A stretch of DNA of 64,000 bases, taken from assembly GCA_032717465.1 (NCBI GenBank), contig CM064683.1, positions 40,382,497 through 40,446,496 on the forward strand, read 5' to 3'. This DNA comes from Coenobita brevimanus (taxonomy: Eukaryota; Arthropoda; Malacostraca; Decapoda; Coenobitidae). The translations under genes and the position numbers were made by a program. The notes under the pieces are model-generated. The model was not told where the DNA came from. It saw nothing but the letters and a program-made list of their open reading frames with translations, and ran no database searches. Positions 47,803 to 56,169 of the stretch are shown here, piece by piece; positions within the stretch are counted from its first letter, which is position 1; every line of letters begins with the position of its first letter.

Positions 47803-49428
47803 CTAAGTACAGGGAGTTTCTACGTCGTGTGTAGGGCGTACTATGCCGGTAGCGACTCTGATTTCCTGGAGTCGACGTTCCATATTTCTGACACAACAAT
47901 GCACTGCACAGATGATGAGTAGAAAACCTATGAAAGCGATAACCACAGGGGGAAACACAACTGTTGGATGAACCCATGAACGGCTGAAGGCCAGAGAAAA
48001 TTGATCCATAATGAAATCACTGTCATTGAGGAAGATGAGCATGCGCAAGTGAGGGGAGTTGATGGTAATGTTGGTAGAAGGTAGGGTTGAAGGCACGTCG
48101 ATTGGTTGAAAGATGTCATAGGAGTGTTTACGAACAGCTTGGTGATAGCGAGTGGCGTAAGTGATGACGGACTCTGATTTGACGGTGCAATAGTCAGGTG
48201 CTTTGTAGAGACCACTAGCGGGGACGGAGCGAACGGAAGAACCAGGACACATGATTGTGGCAGAGATGGGAACAGCAAAGAAGAAGTACTGGACATGGTT
48301 GAGGTGAGCATGGTGGACCGGGAGGTCAGGAGCTGGGACAAAAGAACAGGCCGAGTAGATGGAATGGTTGCGAACTAAAGCAGACTCACAGGGTGTAGCA
48401 CTGCTAGGGAAGATAGCGAAAAGGTGGGCAGCACAGAGACGAGAGGTCGGAGTAAGGGAGGAACATTGCTGGAGGTCTGTGGAAGAAAGGAAGGCAACGG
48501 AAAGATGATCATGGGAGAGGAGGAAATATTCTGAAGGAACAGAGACCTGTAACAAGGAGTTGTTGAGGCGGAAAGGGAAGGGAATGATGTGGAAAAGGTT
48601 AAAGGTTATGGCAGAACGGAGAGGAATATGGACGACGACGTATGTAGTGAGAAGAGTGGCTTCGAGAACAGGATAATAATATTCAAGGGAGGAGTAAGGG
48701 AGGACTGGGGAGAGACCGAAGGTGGAGTGAACCCATTCCAGGACAGAACGGAGAGCTGAGACAGGTACTAAGTCGGCAGTGACACGTCCATTGATAGCAT
48801 CGACCAGGATACGAACCAAGGTAGAGACTTGAGACAGGAGAGAGTCAACGGCCAGTTGGAGATTATCCATGTTGAGTTTGAGGTAGAAGAACTGAGAGAT
48901 AACGTTGAGATCTGAAAGGTGGCGTTGTAAGATATCGGTGAAATTGTTTAGAGTGGACGTGACTTCATTGAGTTGGGTTGTGAGCTTCTGTAACATAGTG
49001 TGTTGGATTTTAATGACTCGGCGTTGTGATTCGAGGGCTGAAGCTAAATGAGTGAGATCAGATTTGAAGCCAGAAATGTCACGGGCTGTAGCAACGCCAA
49101 ACAAGCCACTCAGAATCTCACCGCCGAAGTCGAAGAGACCTCGTTTCACACAAGAACGACCCACGGGTGTCTGAATGGAAAATGTGTCATTGAGCTCAGT
49201 GAATCTGTTACTTATGTATTGCAACTGCCAGGAGAGTGGGAGGAAAAGGTTATAGAGATACTCATTCGGGTTGTGTGTCCCCATGAGGGCCGTGAGACGG
49301 TTCCTGATTCCGCGGAGCTGGTGCGCATAGGCAGGTAGGGCAATGGCTACGTCGGCCAGGGGCGCAAGATCGTAGCGCAAAGAGGCGATGTCGTCGATAA
49401 GCATTACCTCGCCTCCCGAGCCGACCAA
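47803..49428 (-). CDS. env: Env-like fusion glycoprotein of the gypsy element
   Basis: About 541 codons open on the minus strand. The first in-frame ATG is at 49404, so the start is uncertain. Near residue 96 the sequence VKR is followed by GLFDFGGEILSGLFG: a basic cleavage site then a hydrophobic fusion-peptide-like stretch, the arrangement of gypsy-type Env and baculovirus F proteins. Residues about 120-175 form a heptad-like helical region (LASALESQ, LQKLTTQLNEV), Cys residues cluster in the second half, and a membrane segment (VVIAFIGFLLIICAV, about 490-508) leaves a 31-residue basic tail. Such proteins mediate membrane fusion between cells or in particles. A hydrophobic signal-like peptide lies just upstream but in another frame, so the N-terminus is either assembled by splicing or broken. 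Confidence 0.85.
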   Translation of the reverse strand: MVGSGGEVMLIDDIASLRYDLAPLADVAIALPAYAHQLRGIRNRLTALMGTHNPNEYLYNLFLPLSWQLQYISNRFTELNDTFSIQTPVGRSCVKRGLFDFGGEILSGLFGVATARDISGFKSDLTHLASALESQRRVIKIQHTMLQKLTTQLNEVTSTLNNFTDILQRHLSDLNVISQFFYLKLNMDNLQLAVDSLLSQVSTLVRILVDAINGRVTADLVPVSALRSVLEWVHSTFGLSPVLPYSSLEYYYPVLEATLLTTYVVVHIPLRSAITFNLFHIIPFPFRLNNSLLQVSVPSEYFLLSHDHLSVAFLSSTDLQQCSSLTPTSRLCAAHLFAIFPSSATPCESALVRNHSIYSACSFVPAPDLPVHHAHLNHVQYFFFAVPISATIMCPGSSVRSVPASGLYKAPDYCTVKSESVITYATRYHQAVRKHSYDIFQPIDVPSTLPSTNITINSPHLRMLIFLNDSDFIMDQFSLAFSRSWVHPTVVFPPVVIAFIGFLLIICAVHCCVRNMERRLQEIRVATGIVRPTHDVETPCT

Positions 49429-49508
49429 GGCCCCGGGACTCCACCATTGTCCTGACCTGACCCAGACCCCAGGAGGGTCAGCACTGCCAGCAGGGAGATC
49501 GCTAACAT
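49404..49508 (-). pseudogene. Signal-peptide-like 34-codon ORF before Env
   Basis: An ATG at 49508 opens a frame reading MLAISLLAVLTLLGS, a textbook secretory signal, 26 nt after the integrase stop, and ends at TAA 49406-49404. The Env body is open in the adjacent frame through the same DNA. The simplest view is a single-base indel that disconnected the signal from Env in this copy; the alternative is that Env gets its N-terminus from a spliced exon and this ORF is incidental. Confidence 0.5.
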
Positions 49509-49512
49509 CGTA

Positions 49513-49530
49513 CCTAGAAAATCAGGGTAG
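49513..49530 (-). promoter_or_regulatory. Predicted 3' splice acceptor for env RNA
   Basis: The minus strand reads TACCCTGATTTTCTAG then GTACGATG: a short pyrimidine tract and AG five bases before the signal-like ATG. Env of gypsy-type elements is expressed from a spliced RNA with an acceptor at this position, so the site is plausible; no donor was identified. Confidence 0.45.
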
Positions 49531-49532
49531 AG

Positions 49533-50927
49533 TTAATGGGGGAGGTCGTGAAGAGGTTGATGGGCAGAGCGCAGTTTGGACCGATATTGACTGGTTGATG
49601 AATGAGCAGGTGGAGATGGAGAGGAAGGAGACTGAGGGATAGGTGGAGACAAGGTAGACTGAGGGATGGGAGGAGGGGAAGAGGGGGCAGGAGGTTGTGT
49701 AAGTGACTCTTCCAACACGAGGCCATGGGGTGCTTGCTCTAAGTCATCGACGTGGACCCATCTGGTGTCCCTAGTGGACAGGTCCTGGAGGTGAAATTTG
49801 TTGCCTTGTTGAGTGAGGACGCGGTAGGGCCCTGTAAATTTGTCATCCAACTTAGAGGAACGCGTATGGGAATGAGCAAAGACAAGATCGCCTACACTGA
49901 TAGTGATAGGAGAGGCGGACTTATGTTGGCGCTGCAGCATGTCCTCCTGAGAGGAAGCCAAAGTGGATTGGACATACTGGTGGATTGTCTGGAAGTTGGC
50001 CAATTTTAGTTTAACATAATCATCCATGTTGTAGATGGGTTCTGGCTTTGAGGATAAGAGAGAGTATGGGAGGTCCTTGTCAAAACCAAAGAGGACGAAG
50101 AAGGGAGATTCAGCAATGGATGCATTGATGGAACTATTGATGGAGGATGCCACTTGGGGAATCCAGTCATCCCAGGACGAACTATGGGAGCCTAGATGTC
50201 TGAGGCACTCTAAGATTTTTCGGTTGTGGCGTTCTACAAGGCCATTGGAAGCCGGATGGTTAGGCACGACATTGCACTTACTGATATGAAAGTGGCGACA
50301 TATCTCATCGAGAAGGCTATTGTTGAACTCTGTACCGTTGTCAGTAAGAATGGTATGAGGGGTACTGAACGGGCAAATTACGTGATCTACAAGGACACGG
50401 GCAACGCTCTTCGCGGTCTTGTCGGAGAGGGGAACGAGGACACAGTAGCGGGAGAAGTGGTCGACCGCTACGAACAAGTACTCAGCGCCAGATTCTGTGA
50501 GAGGTAGTTTTAAGAGATCGATTGAGACAGTTTCCCATGGTCGTGATGGGATTGGGTATTGTAAGAGAGGTGCTGGTAAGCCAGTTGATCCTTTGTGGCA
50601 GTGGCAGGAGAGGCAAGAGTCACAGTGGGCATTGATATCACGGCGCATGGTTGGCCAATAGTATTTGAGACGTGCTTGGCGCAAGCATCGGTCTTTACCT
50701 GGATGGGAAGCCTGAGGAGTATTATGAACAATATGAAGAACCTTTGGTATCAGGGCAGTGGGGACAACAAGTTGGCGTACTTCGCGATTGGGCATATCTT
50801 TGCCCGTTAGCAGTGTTTTCCTGTACAAGAGATCATCATCTAGCATGAACTCATCTAGTGATACTGGCAGAGTAGGTAAGGTCGAGGCATCGCCAGAATC
50901 TAGGAAATAAATGACTTTGGACCACAT
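49533..50927 (-). CDS. Integrase region of Pol
   Basis: About 464 codons. An N-terminal zinc-binding HHCC pattern is seen in VHNTPQASHPG followed by CDSCLSC. The catalytic core has SIDLL, TDNGTEF and NGLVERHNR; the spacing between the second Asp and the Glu is exactly 35 residues (D,D-35-E). A GPY motif (KFTGPYRVL) follows in the C-terminal domain, and the last 60 residues are Pro/Ser-rich with no chromodomain visible. The reaction is insertion of the element's cDNA into host DNA. The frame is -1 relative to the upstream RT-RNase H frame with a 28-nt overlap. The annotated ATG lies inside conserved integrase sequence, so translation probably comes from the upstream frame, not from its own start. 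Confidence 0.93.
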   Translation of the reverse strand: MWSKVIYFLDSGDASTLPTLPVSLDEFMLDDDLLYRKTLLTGKDMPNREVRQLVVPTALIPKVLHIVHNTPQASHPGKDRCLRQARLKYYWPTMRRDINAHCDSCLSCHCHKGSTGLPAPLLQYPIPSRPWETVSIDLLKLPLTESGAEYLFVAVDHFSRYCVLVPLSDKTAKSVARVLVDHVICPFSTPHTILTDNGTEFNNSLLDEICRHFHISKCNVVPNHPASNGLVERHNRKILECLRHLGSHSSSWDDWIPQVASSINSSINASIAESPFFVLFGFDKDLPYSLLSSKPEPIYNMDDYVKLKLANFQTIHQYVQSTLASSQEDMLQRQHKSASPITISVGDLVFAHSHTRSSKLDDKFTGPYRVLTQQGNKFHLQDLSTRDTRWVHVDDLEQAPHGLVLEESLTQPPAPSSPPPIPQSTLSPPIPQSPSSPSPPAHSSTSQYRSKLRSAHQPLHDLPH

Positions 50928-53587
50928 GGGGTCTTGGCGTTGAAATTTCGAACAACTTCTGACGTTAGTGTAGTATTTTCAGTTACGTCAGGCTGCAGTG
51001 AAGTTATAGCTGCTGCTACGTGACGTGAGAGTGCGTCTGCGACTACATTCAACTTGCCTGGCACATATTGAAAAGTGGGATTAAAGTCCTGGATGATGAC
51101 AGACCATCTAGCTAACCTACCGGTTAGGTTACGATTCTTGAACAAATCACATAGTGGAAGGTGGTCTGTTTGGATATGCACTGGATAACCATAGACTATA
51201 TCTCTGAAATGTTTCAAGGACCAGATTACCGCTAGCGCTTCGAGATCTGTGACACTGTAGTTACGTTCAGCGGTTGTAAGGGTGCGACTAGCATACGCTA
51301 TTACGCGCTTCCTTGATGCTTCATTGAGTTGCATCAAAACGGCACCAAGTCCAGTGCCTGAGGCGTCTGTGCAGAGAAGGAAGGGTGTGGTATAATCAGG
51401 GAACGCTAGAACAGGGGCATTTACAAGAGCTGTCTTTAGCTTTTGGAAAGCCTGTGACTGGTCGTTAGTCCAAACAAAGGGCACATTCTGCTTGAGTAAG
51501 TGGGTCAGAGGAGCGGCGATCTGTGCATAATTCCGGATGTAGCGACGATAATAGCCACTGAGGCCCAGGAAACTTCGTACAGCGTCGGTAGTGGTAGGTT
51601 CTGGGAAGTTAATGATTGCCTTAGTTTTATCCTCATTAGTATGAATGCCTTGTGCATCTACGACATGGCCTAGGAATTTGATTTTCTTTCGCAGGAAGTC
51701 ACATTTCCTGAGATTGATTTTCAGGCCTGCGAGCTGGAGGCGTTCAAAGACTTGCTGGAGTTTGGTAAAATGATCAGGGATGGATTTACTCACAACAATG
51801 ATATCATCTAGGTAAGCAAAAAGAGAGTGTCCCATCATACCGCTGAAGACTGAATGGATAAGTCGCATGAACATGGAAGGAGCATTTCTCAGACCAAAAG
51901 GGAGTCTCTTAAACTGAAAATGTCCGGAAGGGGTGCTAAAGGCAGTGACTGGGCGAGAGGACTCTTCCATTTCGACCTGCCAGTACCCGCTGAGGAGGTC
52001 TAAAGATGAAAAGACTACGTTATTGTCACCAAGGGATTCTAGCAAATCAGTGAGGACAGGTAACGGGAAACGGTCTGGAACGGTGACAGAATTGACCTTA
52101 CGATAGTCGACTACTGGTCTAAAGTTGCCGTCCTTCTTTGGTACTAAGAAAAGTGGGCTATTCCATGGACTGACGGAGGGTTCAATAATGTCCTGGTCTA
52201 ACATGTTCTGTACCATTTGATCTGTTTGCTTTCTCTGGCTGTGAGGCAATCGATACGCTGGTATGTAAATCGGCTGAGTTCCTGGGAGTAGTTCAATCGT
52301 ATGTTTGACAAGGTCTGTTCTACCCATCGGTTCACCGGGTAAGGCAACCACGTTTCTGTACGAGGTCAGAAGGTCGAGGAGTTGAGGCGTATGTTCTGGG
52401 AAATCTGTGCAAGTGAGATGTGAGAGCATATCGGGTGAATGCGTCGGCGCAGATCCCGTAGAGTTAATAGTATATACACCGATTGGCGTATCATCAGTCT
52501 GAATAGTAGGAATTGAGGAATCCTGGCACACCTTTACGGCCGCTGGGTATACTAGGAAGTCTCCAATCTTTACACCACTTTTAAGTTTTAGTGGAGCATT
52601 TGTGACATTGAGCAAGTACAGGTAGCATAAACTGTCCTCTAAGACTGTACACCACGCTGACTCATAAGTCAAGCCATTCACACAACACGTCTCAGGTAGT
52701 GTTAGTACATCCACTCCTTCTTTCGCACTGGCAACACAAACAGAGACTTTGGTGAACTCATGCGGTAACAAAATTGTGCACGTATTCGTTACTGCACGTT
52801 TCGTCTCTGCGTGTTGGAGAAGATCATTCAGACTGTGTGAGGTAGGTAACTGAGACATGTCTGAGTCAGCGATAGTGTTGTCGGGAGAGGATGTAAGAGC
52901 CATGTTCGAGGGCTGAGATGATGTATCAGGGGACATTGAGGAATTTATGTCCTTGCTCGCAGTCAGTAAAGGAATGATCTCTGTATTCTCAGATGATGAT
53001 AGTGGCGGGTTGGTCTGGGGTGGACTTGTTGGTAGTGATAGGGACAGAGGTAACTGAAGGACTGATTTGATCGTAAGAACAGGACGGGGACATTCCATAG
53101 TGTAAACCGGGAATCCAGAAATGTCTATACTACCACAAGCAGGTAATAATGCAATGGAATGTTGTGCCATGGTGGAGAAACCAATAAGGGCATCTGCGGG
53201 ATACTGCAAGTCATTAGTGACATGAAATTCAATGGGGATAGGGGGCAAATCTCTGTGGAGTTTGACTTCAAGGGTGACTCTTCCCTTAACCTTAAACTCT
53301 GAGCCGTTGACACCACATAGGCGAATGTCTGGTGGTTCTAGGAAACTGACGTGGTTGTGATGGCGATGAATAATTTGTAAGGAATTTTCGGAGATGAGAT
53401 TTACTATAGATCCTGTGTCCAAGAAGAATGACGTTGGTATGTCATGACTGCTTCCGAGAATGACTAAACCCGAGGATGTTATGGGACTTACATGGCGGAT
53501 GGGGAGTTGGGTTTCTGGTTCTACGTGATATTGGTTCGATACGGGCACAACACTTCCCCCGACTGTGGGCGGTTGAGGTAAAGACAT
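50900..53587 (-). CDS. pol: Protease-reverse transcriptase-RNase H polyprotein
   Basis: 895 codons. Aspartic protease near residues 48-65 with DTGS at 57-60. A long Ser/Thr-rich spacer to about residue 420. RT with FLVPKKDG, RPVVDYRKVN, FSSLDLLSGYWQ, PFGLRNAPSMF and the catalytic YLDD at about 592. RNase H with CTDASG (Asp about 740), the block DLEALAV and YVPGKLNVVADALSR at the end. All Ty3/gypsy RT hallmarks and catalytic Asp residues are present. It begins inside gag, in the -1 frame with a 67-nt overlap; a stop lies two codons upstream in the pol frame, so any frameshift must occur within the overlap. The integrase follows in a further -1 frame. Confidence 0.95.
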   Translation of the reverse strand: MSLPQPPTVGGSVVPVSNQYHVEPETQLPIRHVSPITSSGLVILGSSHDIPTSFFLDTGSIVNLISENSLQIIHRHHNHVSFLEPPDIRLCGVNGSEFKVKGRVTLEVKLHRDLPPIPIEFHVTNDLQYPADALIGFSTMAQHSIALLPACGSIDISGFPVYTMECPRPVLTIKSVLQLPLSLSLPTSPPQTNPPLSSSENTEIIPLLTASKDINSSMSPDTSSQPSNMALTSSPDNTIADSDMSQLPTSHSLNDLLQHAETKRAVTNTCTILLPHEFTKVSVCVASAKEGVDVLTLPETCCVNGLTYESAWCTVLEDSLCYLYLLNVTNAPLKLKSGVKIGDFLVYPAAVKVCQDSSIPTIQTDDTPIGVYTINSTGSAPTHSPDMLSHLTCTDFPEHTPQLLDLLTSYRNVVALPGEPMGRTDLVKHTIELLPGTQPIYIPAYRLPHSQRKQTDQMVQNMLDQDIIEPSVSPWNSPLFLVPKKDGNFRPVVDYRKVNSVTVPDRFPLPVLTDLLESLGDNNVVFSSLDLLSGYWQVEMEESSRPVTAFSTPSGHFQFKRLPFGLRNAPSMFMRLIHSVFSGMMGHSLFAYLDDIIVVSKSIPDHFTKLQQVFERLQLAGLKINLRKCDFLRKKIKFLGHVVDAQGIHTNEDKTKAIINFPEPTTTDAVRSFLGLSGYYRRYIRNYAQIAAPLTHLLKQNVPFVWTNDQSQAFQKLKTALVNAPVLAFPDYTTPFLLCTDASGTGLGAVLMQLNEASRKRVIAYASRTLTTAERNYSVTDLEALAVIWSLKHFRDIVYGYPVHIQTDHLPLCDLFKNRNLTGRLARWSVIIQDFNPTFQYVPGKLNVVADALSRHVAAAITSLQPDVTENTTLTSEVVRNFNAKTPCGPKSFIS
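50942..50948 (-). promoter_or_regulatory. Candidate -1 ribosomal slippery heptamer AAATTTC
   Basis: On the minus strand the pol frame reads CGA AAT TTC, i.e. A AAT TTC fits X XXY YYZ in the correct phase. A -1 slip here leads straight into the integrase frame, before the pol stop at 50900-50902. Whether a stimulatory structure follows was not determined. Confidence 0.55.
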
Positions 53588-54894
53588 TCCTCAGTGGTGT
53601 GAGTCGTGCTTGATTTGTGGTATTTGCAGTGTGGACGACTTGAGCAGGAAGGCGTACGCTGTCTGGTTTGGGAGTGAGGACGTCTGTATGTACGGTCGCA
53701 ACTGGATGCTCGATGTCCAGGATGACCACAGTACCAGCAAAGAATCGAAGATTGTCTGTTTCGTCGGGCGCTAGATTGATCACGACCTGCGGTAAGAGAG
53801 CGATGTGTGGCAGGTCTGCCACGTGTGGTGGGACGGGAGCGAGATTGGTCTGGGGTAGTGGAGGTGTGACAGACTGAGGAGGCCAAGGGTTGGGTGGTGC
53901 CCTGACGCGCGTAGTTCGAACCTGTTCTTTCATGAATGGCTTTAGTGACCTGAATAATTTTATCCCCTGGATTGAAACCGATTTCCAAGGCTAGCTCTCG
54001 CTGTTTAGGAGTAAGCCAGTGAAGGAATCTGAGGTAACCCATTAAGTCAGCAAAGTTGGTGAGTGAAAGCATTGGAACGCCATTCTTGTCTTCTAACCAT
54101 TTCGTGCCTACCAGTAATTGGAGCATCTCACTACTAGTTGCTTTCATGGCGGCGGCAGCTTCGCGGAGCTTGGCATATTGCGCTGGGACGCGCAAGTCCT
54201 CATCTAGTTGGTTTAGGAGATTAATGAATCCCATGAGAGACGCGGTATTTGAATGCTGGCAACAAAGGCTGATGAGTTCCATACGAAAATCAGCAAAGGT
54301 ACGAATGCTATCGAAATGTCCTGCACGGATCGCGGATCCGATGTCTGATTTACCGTGATGCAAGCGACCGAGGAGGTAAGCTACTTTGAGCGATTCCTCG
54401 GTAATTTGTCTATTATTTATTTCGGTTTCGACTTCTCTGAGGAAATCATAGACAGACCAAGTTGGGTCCTGGCCGGTAAATTTGGGACGATTGGCATCGT
54501 CGAGATAGATAGACTGTGGAGGGTTGGCCATGGCTGGAAGTGCAGAAGTGGCGGCAGGAGAGGTGTGGGAGAGAGAGAAGGTAGTGGCAGTTAAGGGCGA
54601 GGAAGACGGGGTATGAAGGGAGGCAGGAGAAGTAACGACAGTGGAAGGAGTAGAGGAAGAAGAAGGGAGAGTAGAGGCAGGAGTAGAGGAGGAAGTATCT
54701 GGATTTACGAGGGTAGGACGGGTAGTAAGTGATTCTGCGGGAAGTGAAACGGGAGTCTCAGGTACAGGGCAGTGGTACTCTTTGCCACTTCGTAAATGAG
54801 TGATTGTGTTAGAGTCGGCAGACGGGGTATGAGCAGGTGACGTTTCCGGGTCGAGAGGGCTGGTGGTAAGTGGTTGACGTGGAAAGTATGACAT
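53521..54894 (-). CDS. gag: Gag polyprotein with zinc knuckle
   Basis: 457 codons from an ATG at 54894. Residues 1-120 are Ser/Thr/Pro-rich and disordered-looking; a second Met at about 121 (MANPPQSIYL) could be an alternative start. A helical capsid-like core covers about 130-330 (WSVYDFLREVE, LRFLHWLTPKQREL). The C-terminus is basic and Arg/Ser-rich with a CCHC zinc knuckle CWYCGHPGHRASSC near residue 386 (C-x2-C-x4-H-x4-C). A further Cys/His cluster (CKYHKSSTTHTTEEC) resembles a second metal-binding element common at the ends of gypsy Gag. It forms the particle shell and binds the RNA. Confidence 0.9.
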   Translation of the reverse strand: MSYFPRQPLTTSPLDPETSPAHTPSADSNTITHLRSGKEYHCPVPETPVSLPAESLTTRPTLVNPDTSSSTPASTLPSSSSTPSTVVTSPASLHTPSSSPLTATTFSLSHTSPAATSALPAMANPPQSIYLDDANRPKFTGQDPTWSVYDFLREVETEINNRQITEESLKVAYLLGRLHHGKSDIGSAIRAGHFDSIRTFADFRMELISLCCQHSNTASLMGFINLLNQLDEDLRVPAQYAKLREAAAAMKATSSEMLQLLVGTKWLEDKNGVPMLSLTNFADLMGYLRFLHWLTPKQRELALEIGFNPGDKIIQVTKAIHERTGSNYARQGTTQPLASSVCHTSTTPDQSRSRPTTRGRPATHRSLTAGRDQSSARRNRQSSILCWYCGHPGHRASSCDRTYRRPHSQTRQRTPSCSSRPHCKYHKSSTTHTTEECLYLNRPQSGEVLCPYRTNIT

Positions 54895-55835
54895 TTAATG
54901 CGGCAATGGAAGATGAAAGGATGAAGATGGATACGTAGGTGGAAATGTATAAATAACAATGAGAGAATGGAATACACTAAGTGTGAAAATATGAATGAAG
55001 GTGCGGGGATGAATGGTTTAAATAAAATGCGAAGGATGAGATGGAGTATAAATAACGCAGGTGAAGATGAAAACGGGGTAATGGAAATGAGATGGAATAT
55101 TGACAATAACCAATCTGTAGAGAAAATCGAGGATAATCTCTATAGAAAGGAAAGATATACTATAGTTACACAGTAGAAACGGGAGTGTCGAGATGTATGA
55201 CGTGCAGGGTGGCTGGGCGTAGCTGGGCTGGGGCCGGGCGGGGTGACGGGACGGGGCGGGGCGGGGCGGGGCGGGGCGACGGGGCGGGGCGGGGCGGGGC
55301 GACGGGGCGGGGCGGGGCGGGGCGGCGGTGGAGAGACAGCTGGGCGGAGAGGAGAAGAGACGCCGCGATGAATCACCGGCAGGGAGTGGCGGTCCTAGGA
55401 GGCTCTGTAATGCAGACCAGATGCGGGCGATGGCGGAGGCTGGTGGTGGGTGGTGAGGGCAGATGTCGGCGCAAAGCAGGTGTAGAGCTGGTGAGTTGCA
55501 AATGCAGAGAATGGTGGTGGGCAGGCAGCGGGCAGACAGTGATAAGTGGCACCGTGGGGGCAGGAGCTATGATGAGTCCGGAACAGGTGCTGGGAACAGG
55601 TGCAACAGGTGCGTAGGTCGGCGACGGCGACACATGCGGTCAGGAACAAGGCGTATGGGTGCGGTTGTTTGAGAGGTGAGCACTGGTGAGAAAAATGGGA
55701 CACTCGAAAAGCACAGCCAAGGTATGACACCACTTGAGGCACGGAGGAGGGGCGAGGCTGGCAGATGCGAGTCGTCATGTATCTTGTTATATCACTAAAA
55801 ATCCAAAGAGGCGGTCAGAATGTGATGGTTCGAAA
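54895..55835 (-). other. Retrotransposon 5' leader
   Basis: About 940 bp between primer site and gag. Contains the GGGGC array. No conserved coding; internal small frames are Pro/Arg-rich artefacts of the GC repeat. RNA packaging signals would be expected here but cannot be read by eye. Confidence 0.7.
55235..55327 (+). repeat. (GGGGC)n array with G-quadruplex potential
   Basis: About 16 GGGGC units, interrupted by GACG every 3-5 units, lie on the plus strand; the element's RNA would carry the C-rich complement. More than four G4 runs within short loops give strong quadruplex potential in the plus-strand DNA. It is unlike anything else in the window, where GC-rich DNA is rare. Confidence 0.9.
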
Positions 55836-55849
55836 CACCGCTGCTACCA
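55836..55849 (-). promoter_or_regulatory. Primer-binding site (tRNA-Leu-like)
   Basis: Two bases inside the 5' LTR the minus strand reads TGGTAGCAGCGGTG, starting with the complement of a tRNA CCA end. The complement, CACCGCTGCTACCA, best matches the acceptor end of an arthropod tRNA-Leu as I remember it, with one mismatch. The tRNA identity is tentative; the site itself is well placed. Confidence 0.7.
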
Positions 55850-55851
55850 AA

Positions 55852-56085
55852 TGTAACTTGCAATACTTTGGTGATAGAAACTCCGTGTACAAACAGCTAG
55901 ATAAGGAGTTTATTACAAGCTCACAGTAAAATAGTCTGCCCGTGTCGGCTGTCTGATATGAACTGATGCAATAACGCCGTCTTCAGGCGTGGGAAAGGGT
56001 GCTGACCTAGCAAGATTAGTGGGGGCATGTATGCATTGGGGGGGGGACATATATACATCGGGGGATAGACATATTGTGGAGGGGG

Positions 56086-56089
<4 letters not shown>
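55852..56089 (-). repeat. 5' LTR, 238 bp
   Basis: Direct copy of 47112-47347. It should contain promoter and polyadenylation signals for the element. No AATAAA is seen on the coding strand, and no canonical TATA box stands out. Confidence 0.95.

Positions 56090-56167
<78 letters not shown>
56090..56167. repeat. (GT)n target microsatellite, right half
   Basis: Starts with TGTG directly after the LTR's terminal CA, matching the TGTG before the other LTR. Confidence 0.95.

Positions 56168-56169
<2 letters not shown>

Larger units (their letters stand above)
47112..56089 (-). mobile_element. Env-bearing Ty3/gypsy LTR retrotransposon (about 9 kb, minus strand)
   Basis: Complete element read right to left: 5' LTR, primer site, long leader with a GC-rich repeat, gag, protease-RT-RNase H, integrase, Env-like gene, polypurine tract, 3' LTR. 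LTRs start TG and end CA and differ at only about 5 positions over 236-238 bp. The flanks carry TGTG on both sides, a 4-bp target duplication. The gag and pol frames have no internal stops over about 4.9 kb, which together with the LTR identity indicates a recent insertion. Pol order PR-RT-RH-IN, the D-35-E integrase with a GPY motif and an F-like Env place it near the errantivirus-type gypsy lineage (family inference). It may still be transcribed; activity is not shown. Confidence 0.95.

Noticed and set aside
53521..53587. Slippery heptamer for the gag-pol -1 shift
   Set aside because: I checked the in-phase heptamers of the overlap; none is a canonical X XXY YYZ site (G GGG GAA and T CTT TAC are only partial), so no site is annotated.
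53442..53933. 163-codon minus-strand frame overlapping gag and pol
   Set aside because: Third-frame shadow of gag; no conserved motifs, whereas gag and pol frames carry zinc knuckle and protease motifs.
55185..55616. 143-codon Gly/Arg/Ala-rich frame and opposing Pro-rich frame
   Set aside because: Direct translation of the (GGGGC)n block in the retrotransposon leader.
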